From an uncultured Bacteroidota bacterium (GTDB lineage: Bacteria > Bacteroidota > Bacteroidia > Flavobacteriales > Flavobacteriaceae), in assembly GCA_902609035.1 (NCBI GenBank), contig CACLQG010000022.1:1-18114 (forward strand): a stretch of DNA of 18,114 bases. The letters run 5' to 3'. The notes under the pieces are model-generated. The model was not told where the DNA came from. It saw nothing but the letters and a program-made list of their open reading frames with translations, and did not search any database. The position numbers and the translations under genes are program-made. Positions 8,690-16,000 of the stretch are shown here, one piece after another; position 1 is the stretch's first letter; each line of letters starts with the position of its first letter.

Positions 8690-10068
8690 TCCAATTCCAG
8701 CAAGACTTTTGAGATTTGCCAAATAGCGTGCTCGGACTGAGTCCCAGTTGACATATTTTTAATTACAAAAATCTCTTTTTGCAATTCATCTGACCCCAAC
8801 ATTACAACATAAGGAATAGACCTTTGGTTAGCGTAATTCATCTGTTTTTTAAGCTTCGCAGGGGTTGGGTATAGCTCACATGGAAAATCTTGATCTCTTA
8901 GTTTGGTGAGCTTATCAAAACAAAAACTGGCAGACTCTTCTCCAAAATTCAAAAATAGGACTTTGGTATTGTTGTTAAGCGTATTTGGAAACAAATTCAA
9001 TTCCTCTAAAACCATAAATATACGATCAAATCCAAATGAAATTCCAAAACCACTAGTGTTATTTAACCCAAATAAATCAGTGAGATTGTCATAACGACCT
9101 CCTCCTCCTAAAGAACCCATTTTAATTCCTTTGGGAGGCATAACCTCCAATATCAAACCTGTATAATAATTTAAGCCCCTAGCCAGCGTTACATCAAAAT
9201 TGAGGGATACCGCGTTTAGGTATTGTTTATTTAATTCATTGTAGATAAATCTGAGTTCGTCAATACCCTGTTGAGCTATCTTATTGTATTTTAGAGATTT
9301 AGAAACTACACGTAACTGGGTTTCAAAGTCTCCCTCCAAAGAGAGAAAAGGCTTTAAGCGCTGAATAGCATCGGCTGAAAAATCTTTGGATTCGAGTTCA
9401 TTTACTACTCTGTCTATGCCGACTTTAGACAATTTGTCTAATGCTACGGTAAAATCAATCAATTGAGATTCTGCACCTATATATTGAGCAATACCAGCGA
9501 GAATTTTTCGATGATTGAGGTTTATTTTAATTTCTTTGAGTTTAAGTCTTGAGAAAACGCGGTCATATAAAAGTACTCCCTCGACTTCCTGCCAAAGGGA
9601 ACGCTCCCCTACAACATCTGCATCGCATTGTAAAAACTCTTGAAACCTCCCATGCTGAGGTCTTTCGGCCCTCCATACCGTTTGCATCTGATAACGTCGA
9701 AAGGGGAATTGAATATCATTTTGATATTGTGCAACATAACGAGCAAACGGTACTGTGAGATCATAGCGAAGCGCCTTTTGGGATAATGAATTAGTAAATT
9801 TTGACAATTCACCATTTCGTAAAGCCTCTAAATCAGCATTTTTAACCTTATCACCAGAGTTTAAAATTTTAAAAATCAGACGATCTCCTTCATCACCATA
9901 TTTACCCAATAGTGTCTCTAAACGCTCTATAGATGGGGTTTCAATAGATTGAAAACCATAGTTTTCGAAAGCCGAAATCAGATGCGCCTTCAGATAATTT
10001 CTTTTAGCCAAGACTGCAGGAGAAAGATCCCGTGTTCCTTTAGGAGTTGATGGTTTTACGATCGACAT
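8686..10068 (-). CDS. hisS: Histidine-tRNA ligase
   Basis: It charges tRNA-His with histidine in the cytoplasm. The 460-residue protein starts at ATG 10068 with the usual N-terminus PKGTRDLSP. Class II synthetase signatures are present: motif 2 around VWRAERPQHGRFQEFLQCD, the HisRS-specific LARGLNYYTGL, and motif 3 with GGGGRYDNL and SGFGISFGFDRI. The C-terminal part fits the anticodon-binding domain. Length is normal and no disruption is seen. The broken DUF6495-like gene lies 57 bases upstream on the same strand, so they may share a transcript. The gene ends convergently against the desaturase gene with overlapping stop codons (CTAA at 8686-8689). Confidence 0.97.
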   Translation of the reverse strand: MSIVKPSTPKGTRDLSPAVLAKRNYLKAHLISAFENYGFQSIETPSIERLETLLGKYGDEGDRLIFKILNSGDKVKNADLEALRNGELSKFTNSLSQKALRYDLTVPFARYVAQYQNDIQFPFRRYQMQTVWRAERPQHGRFQEFLQCDADVVGERSLWQEVEGVLLYDRVFSRLKLKEIKINLNHRKILAGIAQYIGAESQLIDFTVALDKLSKVGIDRVVNELESKDFSADAIQRLKPFLSLEGDFETQLRVVSKSLKYNKIAQQGIDELRFIYNELNKQYLNAVSLNFDVTLARGLNYYTGLILEVMPPKGIKMGSLGGGGRYDNLTDLFGLNNTSGFGISFGFDRIFMVLEELNLFPNTLNNNTKVLFLNFGEESASFCFDKLTKLRDQDFPCELYPTPAKLKKQMNYANQRSIPYVVMLGSDELQKEIFVIKNMSTGTQSEHAIWQISKVLLELD

Positions 10069-10125
10069 ATATCAATGATATAGAGCAAAGATGAAACAAT
10101 TCTTATTATTTTGAAAGAAAACTTT

Positions 10126-10578
10126 TTAAGTACTCAAAGGTTTCCCATCAGACACCACAGCACCCTTATTGATCAGATTATACTTTTCTTTTTTCAAACC
10201 CTCTTCAAAAGTTTTACTCAACTCAAAAATTGATACTCTAGGATCTGACAAATGTTTAGCCAACCAGTTTTTATATTTTTTGTCCATTAGATAGCGACAA
10301 TCCTCTTCTAATCGAAACAATATTAAATCAATTTGAGCACCATCATATTTTAGTAAAAACAAGTGCTGGTCACTTTGATTTTGAGATAGGTTATTTTTTC
10401 GAGAGAATGATCCCAAACCATATCACTATAAACATCCGATAATTCATCTGTTAGCTTAGAATTTTCTTTTTTGATTGTATCCCATTGTTTTTTATCAGTT
10501 GACTGAGTTGCCAAAAAAAGGGGTAAACTCTTCGTGGAGGGTTTCAAATTGTTCATTGGTTAATCGAACGTTTTTCAT
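10126..10578 (-). pseudogene. DUF6495-like protein, two compensating frameshifts
   Basis: Three pieces form one coherent protein. Starting at ATG 10578, frame 1 reads MKNVRLTNEQFETLHEEF and then meets an early TGA. From the A7 run at 10513-10519 (plus strand) the next frame continues LATQSTDKKQW ... DMVWDHSLEKITYLK. From the TTTT run near 10379-10382 the first frame returns with NQSDQHLFLLKYDG and runs to KPLST. Removing one base from the first run and adding one to the second gives a 150-residue protein. It resembles the small Bacteroidota family DUF6495 as I remember it (about 150-160 residues, start MxYRxLTxEEL, central SDxVW). Its function is unknown. Either real gene decay or homopolymer sequencing error would explain it. 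It follows the ribosomal operon terminator and precedes hisS. Confidence 0.7.
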
Positions 10579-10589
10579 AAAGTCAAATC

Positions 10590-10614
10590 AAAAAAAACCC
10601 CACACAATGTGGGG
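10590..10614 (-). terminator. Rho-independent terminator of the rpsF-rpsR-rplI operon
   Basis: A perfect 7-bp inverted repeat, CCCCACA (10598-10604) and TGTGGGG (10608-10614) with a CAA loop, is followed on the minus strand by eight T (plus-strand A at 10590-10597). It lies 20 bases after the rplI stop and 12 bases before the start of the DUF6495-like gene, so it ends leftward transcription of the ribosomal genes. Confidence 0.9.
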
Positions 10615-10633
10615 TCTAGATATAAATAAAAGA

Positions 10634-11086
10634 TTATTTTTTTTCAGGAATAATTTCAAAAGGAAATTGAATGGAGACATCTCTATGCAATCTGATTTTG
10701 GCCTCATAGCTTCCCAAACGTTTAATTGTTCTTCCAGGAATAGCTATTGCATTTTTTTCAATTTCATGACCTTTTGCTTCTAGGGCTTTCACCAAATCTG
10801 CAGCAGACACCGACCCAAATAATTTGTCTCCACTTCCGACTTTAGAGGGAATGATAACCTCTAGCGCTTTTATCTTCTCACCCAATGTTGTAGCATCGTC
10901 AATAATCTTTTTTTCCTTGAAAGCTTTTTGCTTAATGTTTTCGGCCAATACCTTTTTAGCAATCGTGGTTGCCAATACTGCTTTCCCTTGAGGAATTAGG
11001 TAATTTCTGCCATATCCATTTTTGACTTTTACTAAATCGTCTTTAAAGCCAAGATTTTCTACGTTCTCTTTTAATATGATTTGCAT
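10634..11086 (-). CDS. rplI: 50S ribosomal protein bL9
   Basis: bL9 binds 23S rRNA near the L1 stalk base and extends from the large subunit. The 150-residue product has the expected N-terminal RNA-binding domain with VENLGFKDDLVKVKNGYGRN and FLIPxGxA-like YLIPQGKAV, a long connecting helix rich in K and E (about residues 45-75), and a C-terminal domain with KVGSGDKLFGSVS. Length is normal. It starts at ATG 11086, 12 bases after the rpsR stop, and is the last gene of the three-gene operon before the terminator at 10590-10614. Confidence 0.97.
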   Translation of the reverse strand: MQIILKENVENLGFKDDLVKVKNGYGRNYLIPQGKAVLATTIAKKVLAENIKQKAFKEKKIIDDATTLGEKIKALEVIIPSKVGSGDKLFGSVSAADLVKALEAKGHEIEKNAIAIPGRTIKRLGSYEAKIRLHRDVSIQFPFEIIPEKK

Positions 11087-11098
11087 GACTTTCAGGAT

Positions 11099-11395
11099 TT
11101 ATTTGAGTAGATCGCCTACGTAAGGTATTAAGGCAAGGTGACGCGCTCTTTTGACCGCTACAGAAACTTTTCTTTGATACTTCAATGATGTTCCTGTTAA
11201 TCGCCTAGGTAAAATTTTCCCTTGCTCGTTTACAAATTTCAGAAGAAAATCAGGGTCTTTATAATCAATATACTTTATACCTGATCTTTTGAATCTACAA
11301 TATTTTTTTTTAGTGTTGGTATCGATATTAAGAGGAGTTAAATACCTGATCTCCCCTTCTTTTTTACCACTCGATTGTTCATCAATTTTTGACAT
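11099..11395 (-). CDS. rpsR: 30S ribosomal protein bS18
   Basis: bS18 forms a heterodimer with bS6 on the platform of the small subunit. The 98-residue product carries the core signatures [38 protein letters not shown] and [19 protein letters not shown]. It is about 20 residues longer than the E. coli protein because of a polar N-terminal extension ([18 protein letters not shown]), which I recall as common in Bacteroidota. It starts at ATG 11395, five bases after the rpsF stop, consistent with tight co-expression of the two partners. Confidence 0.97.
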   Translation of the reverse strand: MSKIDEQSSGKKEGEIRYLTPLNIDTNTKKKYCRFKRSGIKYIDYKDPDFLLKFVNEQGKILPRRLTGTSLKYQRKVSVAVKRARHLALIPYVGDLLK

Positions 11396-11400
11396 ATTTA

Positions 11401-11739
11401 TTATGCTTTAGATTTATTTTTTCTTCTTCTCTTAACAGCCCATTCTCGAGCATGAATGTCAAGTTTTACAGTAAGGAAACGCATGACTCTCTCGTCTCTT
11501 CGAAATTCTACCTCCAACGGATTGACTACTTCACCTGTTCCTTCAAACTGAAACAAGTGATAAAAGCCACTGTTTTTGTTTTGAATAGTGAATGCGAGTT
11601 TTTTTAGTCCCCAATCTTCTTTGTGAACAATTTTACACTTATAGGATTTTAAAAGTACTTCGTATTTTTTAACTGCTTCCTCTATCTGAGTGTCAGAAAG
11701 AACGGGATTGAGAATGAAAACAGTTTCATAATGATTCAT
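11401..11739 (-). CDS. rpsF: 30S ribosomal protein bS6
   Basis: bS6 pairs with bS18 on the 30S platform. The 112-residue product shows the ferredoxin-like fold signatures [16 protein letters not shown], an [13 protein letters not shown] segment, [10 protein letters not shown], and [17 protein letters not shown] near the C-terminus, followed by a basic tail ([10 protein letters not shown]). It is the first gene of the operon, with a good TAnnTTTG-type promoter 20 bases upstream. I looked for the conserved bS6:bS18-binding leader hairpin and did not find one; the predicted leader would only be about 15 nt. Confidence 0.97.
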   Translation of the reverse strand: MNHYETVFILNPVLSDTQIEEAVKKYEVLLKSYKCKIVHKEDWGLKKLAFTIQNKNSGFYHLFQFEGTGEVVNPLEVEFRRDERVMRFLTVKLDIHAREWAVKRRRKNKSKA

Positions 11740-11759
11740 ATAATAATGTTTAAGGAATG

Positions 11760-11791
11760 CAAAAATAAGTGAATCATTAAATTACACCAAG
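11760..11791 (-). promoter_or_regulatory. rpsF: Promoter of rpsF-rpsR-rplI, Bacteroidota type
   Basis: On the minus strand a perfect -7 box TATTTTTG (TAnnTTTG; 11767-11760) is preceded by CTTG (11791-11788) with a 20-nt spacer, close to the Bacteroidota -33 consensus TTTG. The expected transcript start lies about 15 nt before the rpsF ATG. Confidence 0.55.
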
Positions 11792-11819
11792 AGAATACTT
11801 ATTTTTTAAAAAATATTTT

Positions 11820-11827
11820 TAAATTTG
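11820..11827 (+). promoter_or_regulatory. Possible -7 box upstream of the LytTR gene
   Basis: TAAATTTG matches the TAnnTTTG -7 consensus perfectly and lies 31 bases before the ATG at 11859. No convincing -33 TTTG is seen at the right distance, and the surroundings are very AT-rich, so a chance match is possible. Confidence 0.35.
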
Positions 11828-11858
11828 AAACAATCATTGTAAATAATTAAGCCCCTAT

Positions 11859-12557
11859 ATGAAACTAAACTACATCTACATTGATTCTAATCCAGTAGAC
11901 AGTTTACATTTACTTCAAGTTTTAAAACATTTTCCAAATATTAATTTGAAGGCAAAATTTACTCATGCCATTCATGCGAAGGAATATCTTAATTACAACA
12001 CTATTGATTTTGCCATTGTTTCTGCTGATCTTCCTGTTTATAACAGTTTTGAGTTTGTAAATCAACTCAAAGACGACATTCAAATTATTTTACTTACCAA
12101 AAAGCCCTTGGATGCCATTAAATCTTATGACATGGGTATCATGGACTGTTTACTTAAACCTGTTACAAAAGATCGCTTTAAGAATTCTATTGAAAGACTC
12201 ATAAACAGAATTGAATGCCAAAAAATTATTCAAAAAAAGAAAGAATATTTGGTACATTTCAAATGTAATTTTAAATCCGAAAAGCTAGAGGCTAGGAGCA
12301 TACGCTGGATTGAGGCTATGGGTGATTACGTAAAAGTAGTGACTAAAAATAAAAATTATATGGTTCTCTCAACCATGAAATCTTTTTTAGACAAACTCCC
12401 TGAAAACCAGTTTATTAGAATCCACAAATCATACATTGTCAATCTAAAAAAAGTAATTAATTACACTGCCAGAAACGTAAATACTGACGGAGAAGTTCTG
12501 CCCCTTAGCAGAAAACAAAAAGAGGTTTTTAAAGAAAATTTCATCAATTTTCAATAA
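11859..12557 (+). CDS. LytTR-family response regulator with degenerate receiver domain
   Basis: The 232-residue protein has a CheY-like receiver (about residues 1-120) and a LytTR DNA-binding domain (about 135-232; KLEARSIRWIEAMGDYVKV, IRIHKSYIVNLKKV, LPLSRKQKEVFKE). In the receiver, D9 remains of the acidic pair but the next residue is S10; the usual phospho-acceptor Asp is S55 (VSADLP in place of xxDxxMP). The switch Thr (T80) and Lys (K100, LLKPV) are kept. By alignment this is a pseudo-receiver unlikely to be phosphorylated at the usual site. D57 two residues later is an alternative that I consider less likely. No histidine kinase gene is adjacent. It is transcribed divergently from rpsF and overlaps the end of priA by seven bases. 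Its targets are unknown. Confidence 0.9.
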   Translation: MKLNYIYIDSNPVDSLHLLQVLKHFPNINLKAKFTHAIHAKEYLNYNTIDFAIVSADLPVYNSFEFVNQLKDDIQIILLTKKPLDAIKSYDMGIMDCLLKPVTKDRFKNSIERLINRIECQKIIQKKKEYLVHFKCNFKSEKLEARSIRWIEAMGDYVKVVTKNKNYMVLSTMKSFLDKLPENQFIRIHKSYIVNLKKVINYTARNVNTDGEVLPLSRKQKEVFKENFINFQ

Positions 12558-15001
12558 GGATCAACATCCAAATTAACCCTGCAAGCCCTAAATTGAGATA
12601 TAGACACAAATCCTTCCAGTGTTTTTTGGATAATTTGCTTCACCCTTTCTCTTGATTTGTCACTAGTAATTTTTACCATGATTTGCATCCGGTAACGGTT
12701 CCTAACCCTAGCAATAGAGGGAAAAACAGGCCCTAAAACCTGTCCATATTCTGATTGAAGCAAAACATTAACAATCCACTGGCTCGCTTTTTTAACCGTT
12801 TCCATATCTCTGTGATTAACCACAATCCTAATCAGTCTCGCAAAAGGAGGGTAGTAATATTCTTTTCTATCTTTCAATTGCTGCTCTAGCATTTTTTTAT
12901 AGTCTCCATCTATCACCTGTTGAATGATGGTATGATTAGGTTGATAGGTTTGGATTAATACTTTTCCTCTTACATCCTTCCTTCCTGCTCTACCTGCCAC
13001 CTGACTGAGCATTTGAAAAGTTCTTTCGTGGGCCCTAAAATCTGGAAAATTCAATAAATGATCCGCATTCAGCACCCCTACCAAATGAACATTTTGGAAA
13101 TCCAATCCCTTGATAATCATCTGTGTACCTACCAAAATTTTAATTTCTTGGGAAGCAAAAGAATCAATCAACTTATCAAAAGCCCATTTACCCCGGGTTG
13201 TATCCCAATCCATTCGAGCCACTTTAACCATTGGGAAAAGCTCAGCCACCTCTTCCTCTATCTTTTGTGTCCCCATGCCTTTAGTGGACAAGTTAGTCAA
13301 TCCGCAGGCATAACACTTCTTGGGTACTGCAATATGATAATCACAATAATGACATTTGAGTTGATCCGAATACTGATGATAAGTAAGTGTCACATCACAC
13401 TGATGACATTGAGGCATATGACCACAATCCAAACATTCCAGAACAGGAGCATAGCCTCTTTGATTTTGAAACAGTATAATTTGCTTTCCCATTGCCAATG
13501 TTTGTTCTATCTCCTGAACCAATATTTTGGAAAAACCGCCCTTTAGTTGCTTCTTTTTGTAAGCTGACTTTAAATCTACCGTCATAATTTCTGGTAATGC
13601 CACTTGGCCATATCGCTCTCTAAGCTGAACCCAACCATATTTACCTATCATATGGTTAAATGAACTTTCCACAGCTGGGGTTGCAGAACCTAATAACACT
13701 TTTGCAAGGTGAATACCAGCCAATACTACAGCACTATCTCTGGCATTATAGCGAGGAGATGGATCAAATTGTTTATAGGACAATTCATGCTCCTCGTCCA
13801 CCACGATCAAACCCAGATCATTGAAAGGAAGAAAAAGTGCTGAACGCGTGCCCACAATGATCTTGGCATTGGGTTTATTTTCAAGGATATTTCTCCAAAC
13901 CTCAGTTCGCTCATGGATAGAAAATTTCGAATGATACACCGTAACTTCTGGACCAAATCGTTCTTGTAACCGTCGCACCATTTGAGGTGTTAGAGAAATT
14001 TCAGGTAATAAATATAAAACCTGTTGTCCTTTCTCCAAAGCTCGATTGATCAACTCAATATAAACCTCTGTTTTTCCAGAGCCAGTTACTCCCTGAAATA
14101 ATACTACGGATTTGTCTTCAAAGGTGTAGATAATTTTATCAAGTGCCGCTTGCTGAGCTTTCGACAGAGTCCTTACAGGATTTATTTTTTTGAAATCGTA
14201 TAACAAACGATCTTGCTGAAAAGATTGCTCCTCTAGAATACCTTTCTCAATCAATCCTTTCATGGCCGATGATCCCGAACCAGTCTTTTTTAGGAGCTCT
14301 TTCGCTTTTTTCCATTCATCACCTTGAGGATTTTGATCAAAAACACCCATCAACAAATGCTTTTGCTTGGGAGCATTTCTCAACGAATCAAAAACACTCT
14401 CAAAATTTTTATTCTTCAATAAAGTGTTGGATAATTTGATGTATCGAACCAGTCTAGGCTTATATTTTTCGTTGAGTTTTTGATGAATATCAACTACCCC
14501 TTTGGTAAACATATTATTTAAAACTCCCAAAACACTTTTTTTTCCTAAGATTTCAATAATCTCCTTAATGCTCAGCGCCTTTACTTCCAATGCCTCATAA
14601 ACTAAAAAAGCATCATCATTAAGCTCACTTTTATCATCCTCAGATATTTCTTTTTTTACAACAATCGTCTCACTTTCTAGTAAAAAAGTGGTAGGCAATG
14701 CCGCTCGTAAAATATCACCCAATTTGCACTGATAATACTTGGAAAGCCATTCCCAAAATTCAAGTTGCTTTGGGTTCACAATAGGAGAATCCTCCATGAG
14801 CATTTCAATAAACTTAGGGGTATAGCGCTGCGGGGGATTCTTATGTAGTTTTACAACCACGCCTGTATATACTTTTGATTTACCAAAAGAAACCGCAACA
14901 CGAAAACCTGGCTTTAGAACACCATAATCCTCGGGGGTTATTGCATAAGTAAAGGGTTTACCCAATGCAAGAGGAAGCAAAACATCTGCGAAATACTGCA
15001 T
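12551..15001 (-). CDS. priA: Primosomal replication restart helicase PriA
   Basis: PriA recognises abandoned replication forks and reloads the replicative helicase. The 816-residue protein starts at ATG 15001. Features in order: N-terminal 3'-DNA-binding domain (FADVLLPLALGKPFTYAI, FRVAVSFGKSKVYTGVV), Walker A GVTGSGKT (about residue 304), Walker B DEEH (VVDEEHELSYKQ), motif III GSATP, four CxxC pairs binding two zincs (CLDC, CHQC, CHYC, CYAC), then helicase motifs GTQMIIKGLDF and QVAGRAGR, and a C-terminal domain. Length is normal for Bacteroidota. It starts 24 bases after the stop of the YihY-like gene on the same strand, suggesting co-transcription. Its TGA lies inside the final codons of the convergent LytTR gene. 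Confidence 0.97.
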   Translation of the reverse strand: MQYFADVLLPLALGKPFTYAITPEDYGVLKPGFRVAVSFGKSKVYTGVVVKLHKNPPQRYTPKFIEMLMEDSPIVNPKQLEFWEWLSKYYQCKLGDILRAALPTTFLLESETIVVKKEISEDDKSELNDDAFLVYEALEVKALSIKEIIEILGKKSVLGVLNNMFTKGVVDIHQKLNEKYKPRLVRYIKLSNTLLKNKNFESVFDSLRNAPKQKHLLMGVFDQNPQGDEWKKAKELLKKTGSGSSAMKGLIEKGILEEQSFQQDRLLYDFKKINPVRTLSKAQQAALDKIIYTFEDKSVVLFQGVTGSGKTEVYIELINRALEKGQQVLYLLPEISLTPQMVRRLQERFGPEVTVYHSKFSIHERTEVWRNILENKPNAKIIVGTRSALFLPFNDLGLIVVDEEHELSYKQFDPSPRYNARDSAVVLAGIHLAKVLLGSATPAVESSFNHMIGKYGWVQLRERYGQVALPEIMTVDLKSAYKKKQLKGGFSKILVQEIEQTLAMGKQIILFQNQRGYAPVLECLDCGHMPQCHQCDVTLTYHQYSDQLKCHYCDYHIAVPKKCYACGLTNLSTKGMGTQKIEEEVAELFPMVKVARMDWDTTRGKWAFDKLIDSFASQEIKILVGTQMIIKGLDFQNVHLVGVLNADHLLNFPDFRAHERTFQMLSQVAGRAGRKDVRGKVLIQTYQPNHTIIQQVIDGDYKKMLEQQLKDRKEYYYPPFARLIRIVVNHRDMETVKKASQWIVNVLLQSEYGQVLGPVFPSIARVRNRYRMQIMVKITSDKSRERVKQIIQKTLEGFVSISQFRACRVNLDVDPY

Positions 15002-15025
15002 TGATTAAAAATACGACTTTGCTTA

Positions 15026-15943
15026 TTATGAAGAGGCCTGTTCTTCACTGTTTTTAAGTCGATTCAGGGTAGCATTCAATTCAAAACCAAGTAGTAATAC
15101 ACTTGAATTAAGCCATATGTAAAATAGAAAAATCAATAAGGCTCCTATAGATCCATATAATTGATTGTATCTAGAAAAATTTTCTATATAAACTCCAAAC
15201 AGATAGGTAGTAAGTAAAATAAGTAAACAGCTCATCAGGGCACCCGGTGAAAAAAAATGAGTTTTTTTACCCTCTATAGTTCCAAAATAATACAAAATGG
15301 CAACTGAAATATAAATTAAAATTGTATAAAAAAACAACTGACCCAATCTGATCCAATTGATTTCACTGGGTATTAATTTATCAAGGTTACTGAATATAAA
15401 TATCTCAAAAAATATAAGTGCAGTTACCCCAACTAATAACAATAAAGCCAATAAAACTCCCACCATCATGGAGTACAAATATTGACGAACAAATGAACGC
15501 GAGAGTTCGACATGATATGACCCCTCAAAGCTTGAAAAAATAGAACTTACCCCATTAGCAGTTAAAATAATGGACAATAGAAAAACAGAGGAAAGAAGTC
15601 CTGTACGTTGTTTTTTACGTATATCGTTAAAAATATCCGTAAAAAAACTTTGACTTTCTTGAGGCAATAAAAGTTCAATAAAATTGAAAAGAACACCATC
15701 AAAATTCTCAATCGGGATAAAAGCAATTAAATTTAGTATAAAGAGTAAAAAAGGAAAAAGAGCCATGAAAAAACTGAATGAAATACTTCCAGCTCTTGAG
15801 GATAAAGCTCCTTTAACAATCCCTGAAGTATATATTTCTGCTAGGTCATAAAATGAAAAATTATTATATCCAGGTATTTTAAGGGCTTCCAAAAAACCTA
15901 CAAGGTTTTTGACAATGGGTATAGCTTTTAACTTTTCTTTCAA
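15026..15943 (-). CDS. YihY/BrkB family inner-membrane protein
   Basis: The 305-residue product has about six hydrophobic segments and the family signature near residues 45-65 (GIVKGALSSRAGSISFSFFM, then ALFPFLLF), plus GVSSIFSSFEGSYHVE and a C-terminal YGSIGALLIFLFYIWLNSSVLLLGFELNA. The family was once called ribonuclease BN in error; its true function is not settled. The start is uncertain. The only in-frame choice that keeps the family-like N-terminus (KAIPIVKNLVGFLEALKIPG) is TTG 15943; the first internal ATG would cut away about 60 residues. An ATG at 15954 is one base out of frame across a T7 run (minus strand). The gene lies 24 bases upstream of priA. Confidence 0.88.
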   Translation of the reverse strand: MKEKLKAIPIVKNLVGFLEALKIPGYNNFSFYDLAEIYTSGIVKGALSSRAGSISFSFFMALFPFLLFILNLIAFIPIENFDGVLFNFIELLLPQESQSFFTDIFNDIRKKQRTGLLSSVFLLSIILTANGVSSIFSSFEGSYHVELSRSFVRQYLYSMMVGVLLALLLLVGVTALIFFEIFIFSNLDKLIPSEINWIRLGQLFFYTILIYISVAILYYFGTIEGKKTHFFSPGALMSCLLILLTTYLFGVYIENFSRYNQLYGSIGALLIFLFYIWLNSSVLLLGFELNATLNRLKNSEEQASS

Positions 15944-15959
15944 AAAAATTTCATTTCAT

Positions 15960-15967
15960 CAAAGATA
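15960..15967 (-). promoter_or_regulatory. Possible -7 box for the YihY-like gene
   Basis: On the minus strand TATCTTTG is a perfect TAnnTTTG match 16 bases before the proposed TTG start at 15943. No -33 TTTG lies at a normal distance. It would give a leader of roughly ten bases. Confidence 0.35.
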
Positions 15968-15988
15968 AAACAAATCTGATTGTGTTTG

Positions 15989-15996
15989 TAGATTTG
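15989..15996 (+). promoter_or_regulatory. Possible -7 box for rlmH
   Basis: TAGATTTG is a perfect TAnnTTTG match that ends four bases before the rlmH ATG at 16001. If used, the transcript would begin at or just after the ATG, so it would be leaderless or the box is fortuitous. No -33 element is apparent. Confidence 0.25.
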
Positions 15997-16000
15997 CAAT

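Noticed and set aside
10382..10420. Programmed -1 frameshift in the DUF6495-like gene
   Set aside because: No X XXY YYZ slippery heptamer in the correct frame is present, and a second, opposite shift upstream would also be needed.
10475..10783. Plus-strand frame over rplI and the terminator
   Set aside because: It is antisense to rplI and the DUF6495-like gene, crosses the terminator and shows no recognisable domain.
11740..11858. bS6:bS18 autoregulatory leader for rpsF
   Set aside because: No hairpin with a CCG-containing bulge is visible, and the predicted leader is too short to hold one.
13058..13546. 162-residue plus-strand frame inside priA
   Set aside because: It is antisense to the zinc-binding region of priA, which has clear helicase motifs on the other strand.
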